Assembly: GCF_009725235.1 (NCBI RefSeq)
Contig: NZ_WJFC01000366.1
Span: 1-5,719 of the forward strand
Direction of reading: 5' to 3'
DNA from: Scytonema sp. UIC 10036
GTDB taxonomy: Bacteria; Cyanobacteriota; Cyanobacteriia; Cyanobacteriales; Nostocaceae
Length of the DNA: 5,719 nt
Positions 4,428 through 5,719 of this stretch are shown in pieces (the first letter of the stretch is position 1; the number at the start of each line of letters is the position of its first letter). The notes under the pieces were generated by a model, which saw only the letters and a list, made by a program, of their open reading frames with translations, ran no database searches and was not told the DNA's origin. The translations under genes and the position numbers were made by a program.

Positions 4428-5618
4428 ATGCTAAGCCACGACAAAAACCATCTTATTTTTAATCAGCAAAGCGATCGCTATGCCTGGATGTCCCAACGTG
4501 CTTGGGTAGAAATTGATTTGGCGGCATTGTCCCATAATGTGAGTCAACTTATAAAGTTTCTGTCACCAAGTACCCAACTGATGGCAGTGGTAAAAGCTGA
4601 TGCCTACGGACATGGAGCGATCGTTGTTGCTCAAACAGCTTTAGCATCAGGTGCAAGTTGGCTCGGAGTTGCTACAGTTCCAGAGGGAATTCAATTAAGA
4701 GAAGCGGGTATTGAAGCACCAATTTTGATTTTGGGCGCAACTCATACGCCAGAACAAATCCAAGCTATTGCACATTGGCAACTTCAACCAACACTGACTA
4801 GCCCCAAACAAGCTTTAGTATTTTCTAATACTTTAGAAGATATTAACTATGATTCTCCCTTACCCGTACATATTAAATTAGATACAGGAATGTCTAGGTT
4901 GGGAACAAATTGGCAAGAAGCGGCTGAGTTTGTTCAGTTAGTGCAGCGTTTGCCCCATCTTGCTATTAAGAGCGTTTATTCTCACCTCGCGACAGCTGAT
5001 AGCCCAGACACTACTGTGATGAAGCAGCAACAGCAGAGGTTTGAAACTGCGATCGCTCAAATTAAAGCCTTGGGAATAGAACCTCCTTGTTTGCATCTAG
5101 CAAACTCCGCTGCCACTCTCAGCGATAAATCATTACACTATGACATGGTACGTGCGGGTTTGGTGATTTATGGTCTTTACCCAGCCGCTCATTTAGACTC
5201 CAGCATCAAGCTAAAGCCAGTCATGCAAGTCAAAGCAAGAGTTACCCAAGTCAAAACGATTGCACCCGGAACGGGCGTCAGCTACAGCCATCATTTTGTA
5301 GCACAGCGAGAACTCCGCTTAGCCGTGGTAGGAATTGGTTATGCCGACGGTATACCTCGCAATCTTTCCAACAAAATGCAAGTGTTGATTCGAGGTCAGC
5401 GTATACCACAAATTGGTGCAATTACAATGGATCAGTTGATGCTGGATATCAGCACATTACCAGATATACAAGAAGGTGAAGTTGTGACTTTACTGGGGAA
5501 AGAAGGAAAAGAACAAATTTCTGCCGAAGATTGGGCAAATCAGCTAAATACAATTTCTTGGGAAATTCTCTGTAGCTTCAAGCATCGCTTGCCGCGTGTA
5601 ACACGGGTTAGTGGTTAG
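4428..5618 (+). CDS. alr: Alanine racemase
   Basis: PLP-dependent cytoplasmic enzyme that interconverts L- and D-alanine and so supplies D-Ala for peptidoglycan. The 396-residue protein has the PLP signature AVVKADAYGHG (53-63) with Schiff-base Lys56, Arg157 in KLDTGMSRLG, the SHLATAD segment, HLANSAA (223-229), the second-domain catalytic Tyr286 in GTGVSYSH, GYADG (305-309) and TMDQ (333-336). These are the family's active-site elements in order. The protein has about 20 residues ahead of the usual start region (MSQRAWVEIDL, Met21), which I recall as common in cyanobacterial homologues. The upstream ATG is chosen because AGGAGAG lies 9 nt before it at 4412-4418. The last three codons (Val-Ser-Gly) and the TAG stop are supplied by a GGTTAGT repeat array. 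HIP1 sites are at 4471 and 5049. It is divergent from the HNH gene, with a structured leader. Confidence 0.97.
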   Translation: MLSHDKNHLIFNQQSDRYAWMSQRAWVEIDLAALSHNVSQLIKFLSPSTQLMAVVKADAYGHGAIVVAQTALASGASWLGVATVPEGIQLREAGIEAPILILGATHTPEQIQAIAHWQLQPTLTSPKQALVFSNTLEDINYDSPLPVHIKLDTGMSRLGTNWQEAAEFVQLVQRLPHLAIKSVYSHLATADSPDTTVMKQQQQRFETAIAQIKALGIEPPCLHLANSAATLSDKSLHYDMVRAGLVIYGLYPAAHLDSSIKLKPVMQVKARVTQVKTIAPGTGVSYSHHFVAQRELRLAVVGIGYADGIPRNLSNKMQVLIRGQRIPQIGAITMDQLMLDISTLPDIQEGEVVTLLGKEGKEQISAEDWANQLNTISWEILCSFKHRLPRVTRVSG

Positions 5619-5719
5619 TGGTTAGTGGTTAGTGGTTAGTGGTTAGTGGTTAGTGGTGAGTGGTTAGTGGTTAGTGGTTAGTGGTTTGTGGTTAGTGGTT
5701 AGTGGTTAGTGGTTAGTGG
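5606..5719. repeat. GGTTAGT heptamer array encoding the end of alr
   Basis: Sixteen units, 5606-5717, running off the window. Two are variants: GGTGAGT (5655-5661) and GGTTTGT (5683-5689). The first units encode the last alr residues and the TAG stop (5616-5618). Confidence 0.97.

Noticed and set aside
5606..5719. CRISPR array
   Set aside because: The 7-bp units are contiguous, with no spacers.

Overview
The window looks like chromosomal DNA of a filamentous, probably Nostocales-type cyanobacterium. Three things point there: seven copies of the HIP1 octamer GCGATCGC (starts at 150, 1701, 2313, 2983, 3802, 4471 and 5049, all inside genes); several tandem arrays of 7-bp units of the kind known as STRR sequences in heterocystous cyanobacteria; and five proteins that read as typical cyanobacterial housekeeping types. 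No phage, transposase, CRISPR or tRNA/rRNA signal was seen.

Layout. Four genes lie on the minus strand, in transcription order: an HNH endonuclease (4096 to 3599), a DHH-family phosphoesterase (3171 to 1879), a SixA-type phosphohistidine phosphatase (1776 to 1279) and citrate synthase gltA (1165 to 29). One gene, alanine racemase alr (4428 to 5618), is on the plus strand and divergent from the HNH gene. The gaps are 427, 102, 113 and 331 bp, so this is a co-oriented neighbourhood rather than a tight operon. The genes share no pathway: TCA-cycle entry and 2-oxoglutarate supply (gltA), phosphorelay dephosphorylation (sixA), small nucleotide or oligonucleotide turnover (DHH), nucleic acid cleavage (HNH) and D-alanine for peptidoglycan (alr).

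The non-coding DNA is the more unusual part. Five heptamer types make five tandem arrays, or six counting the second TCCCTAC copy: TCCCTAC (1-32 and 4293-4333), ATTGCTA (1784-1829), CCATTAG (1844-1871), TTAGGGG (4211-4267) and GGTTAGT (5606 to the window end). They abut or supply the stop codons of gltA, the DHH gene and alr. The divergent alr/HNH gap also holds a potential G-quadruplex array, two stacked hairpins just before the alr ribosome binding site, and, on the HNH side, a perfect TATAAT and a strong Shine-Dalgarno that serves a 9-codon leader ORF rather than the HNH gene. The 427-bp gap between HNH and DHH has no repeats. It holds a good plus-strand promoter-like sequence with no plus-strand gene after it, and a 25-bp near-palindrome.

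No wholly new protein system is visible. The leads worth following are the regulatory and repeat structures. All of them are inferred from sequence by eye, with no folding or database search.
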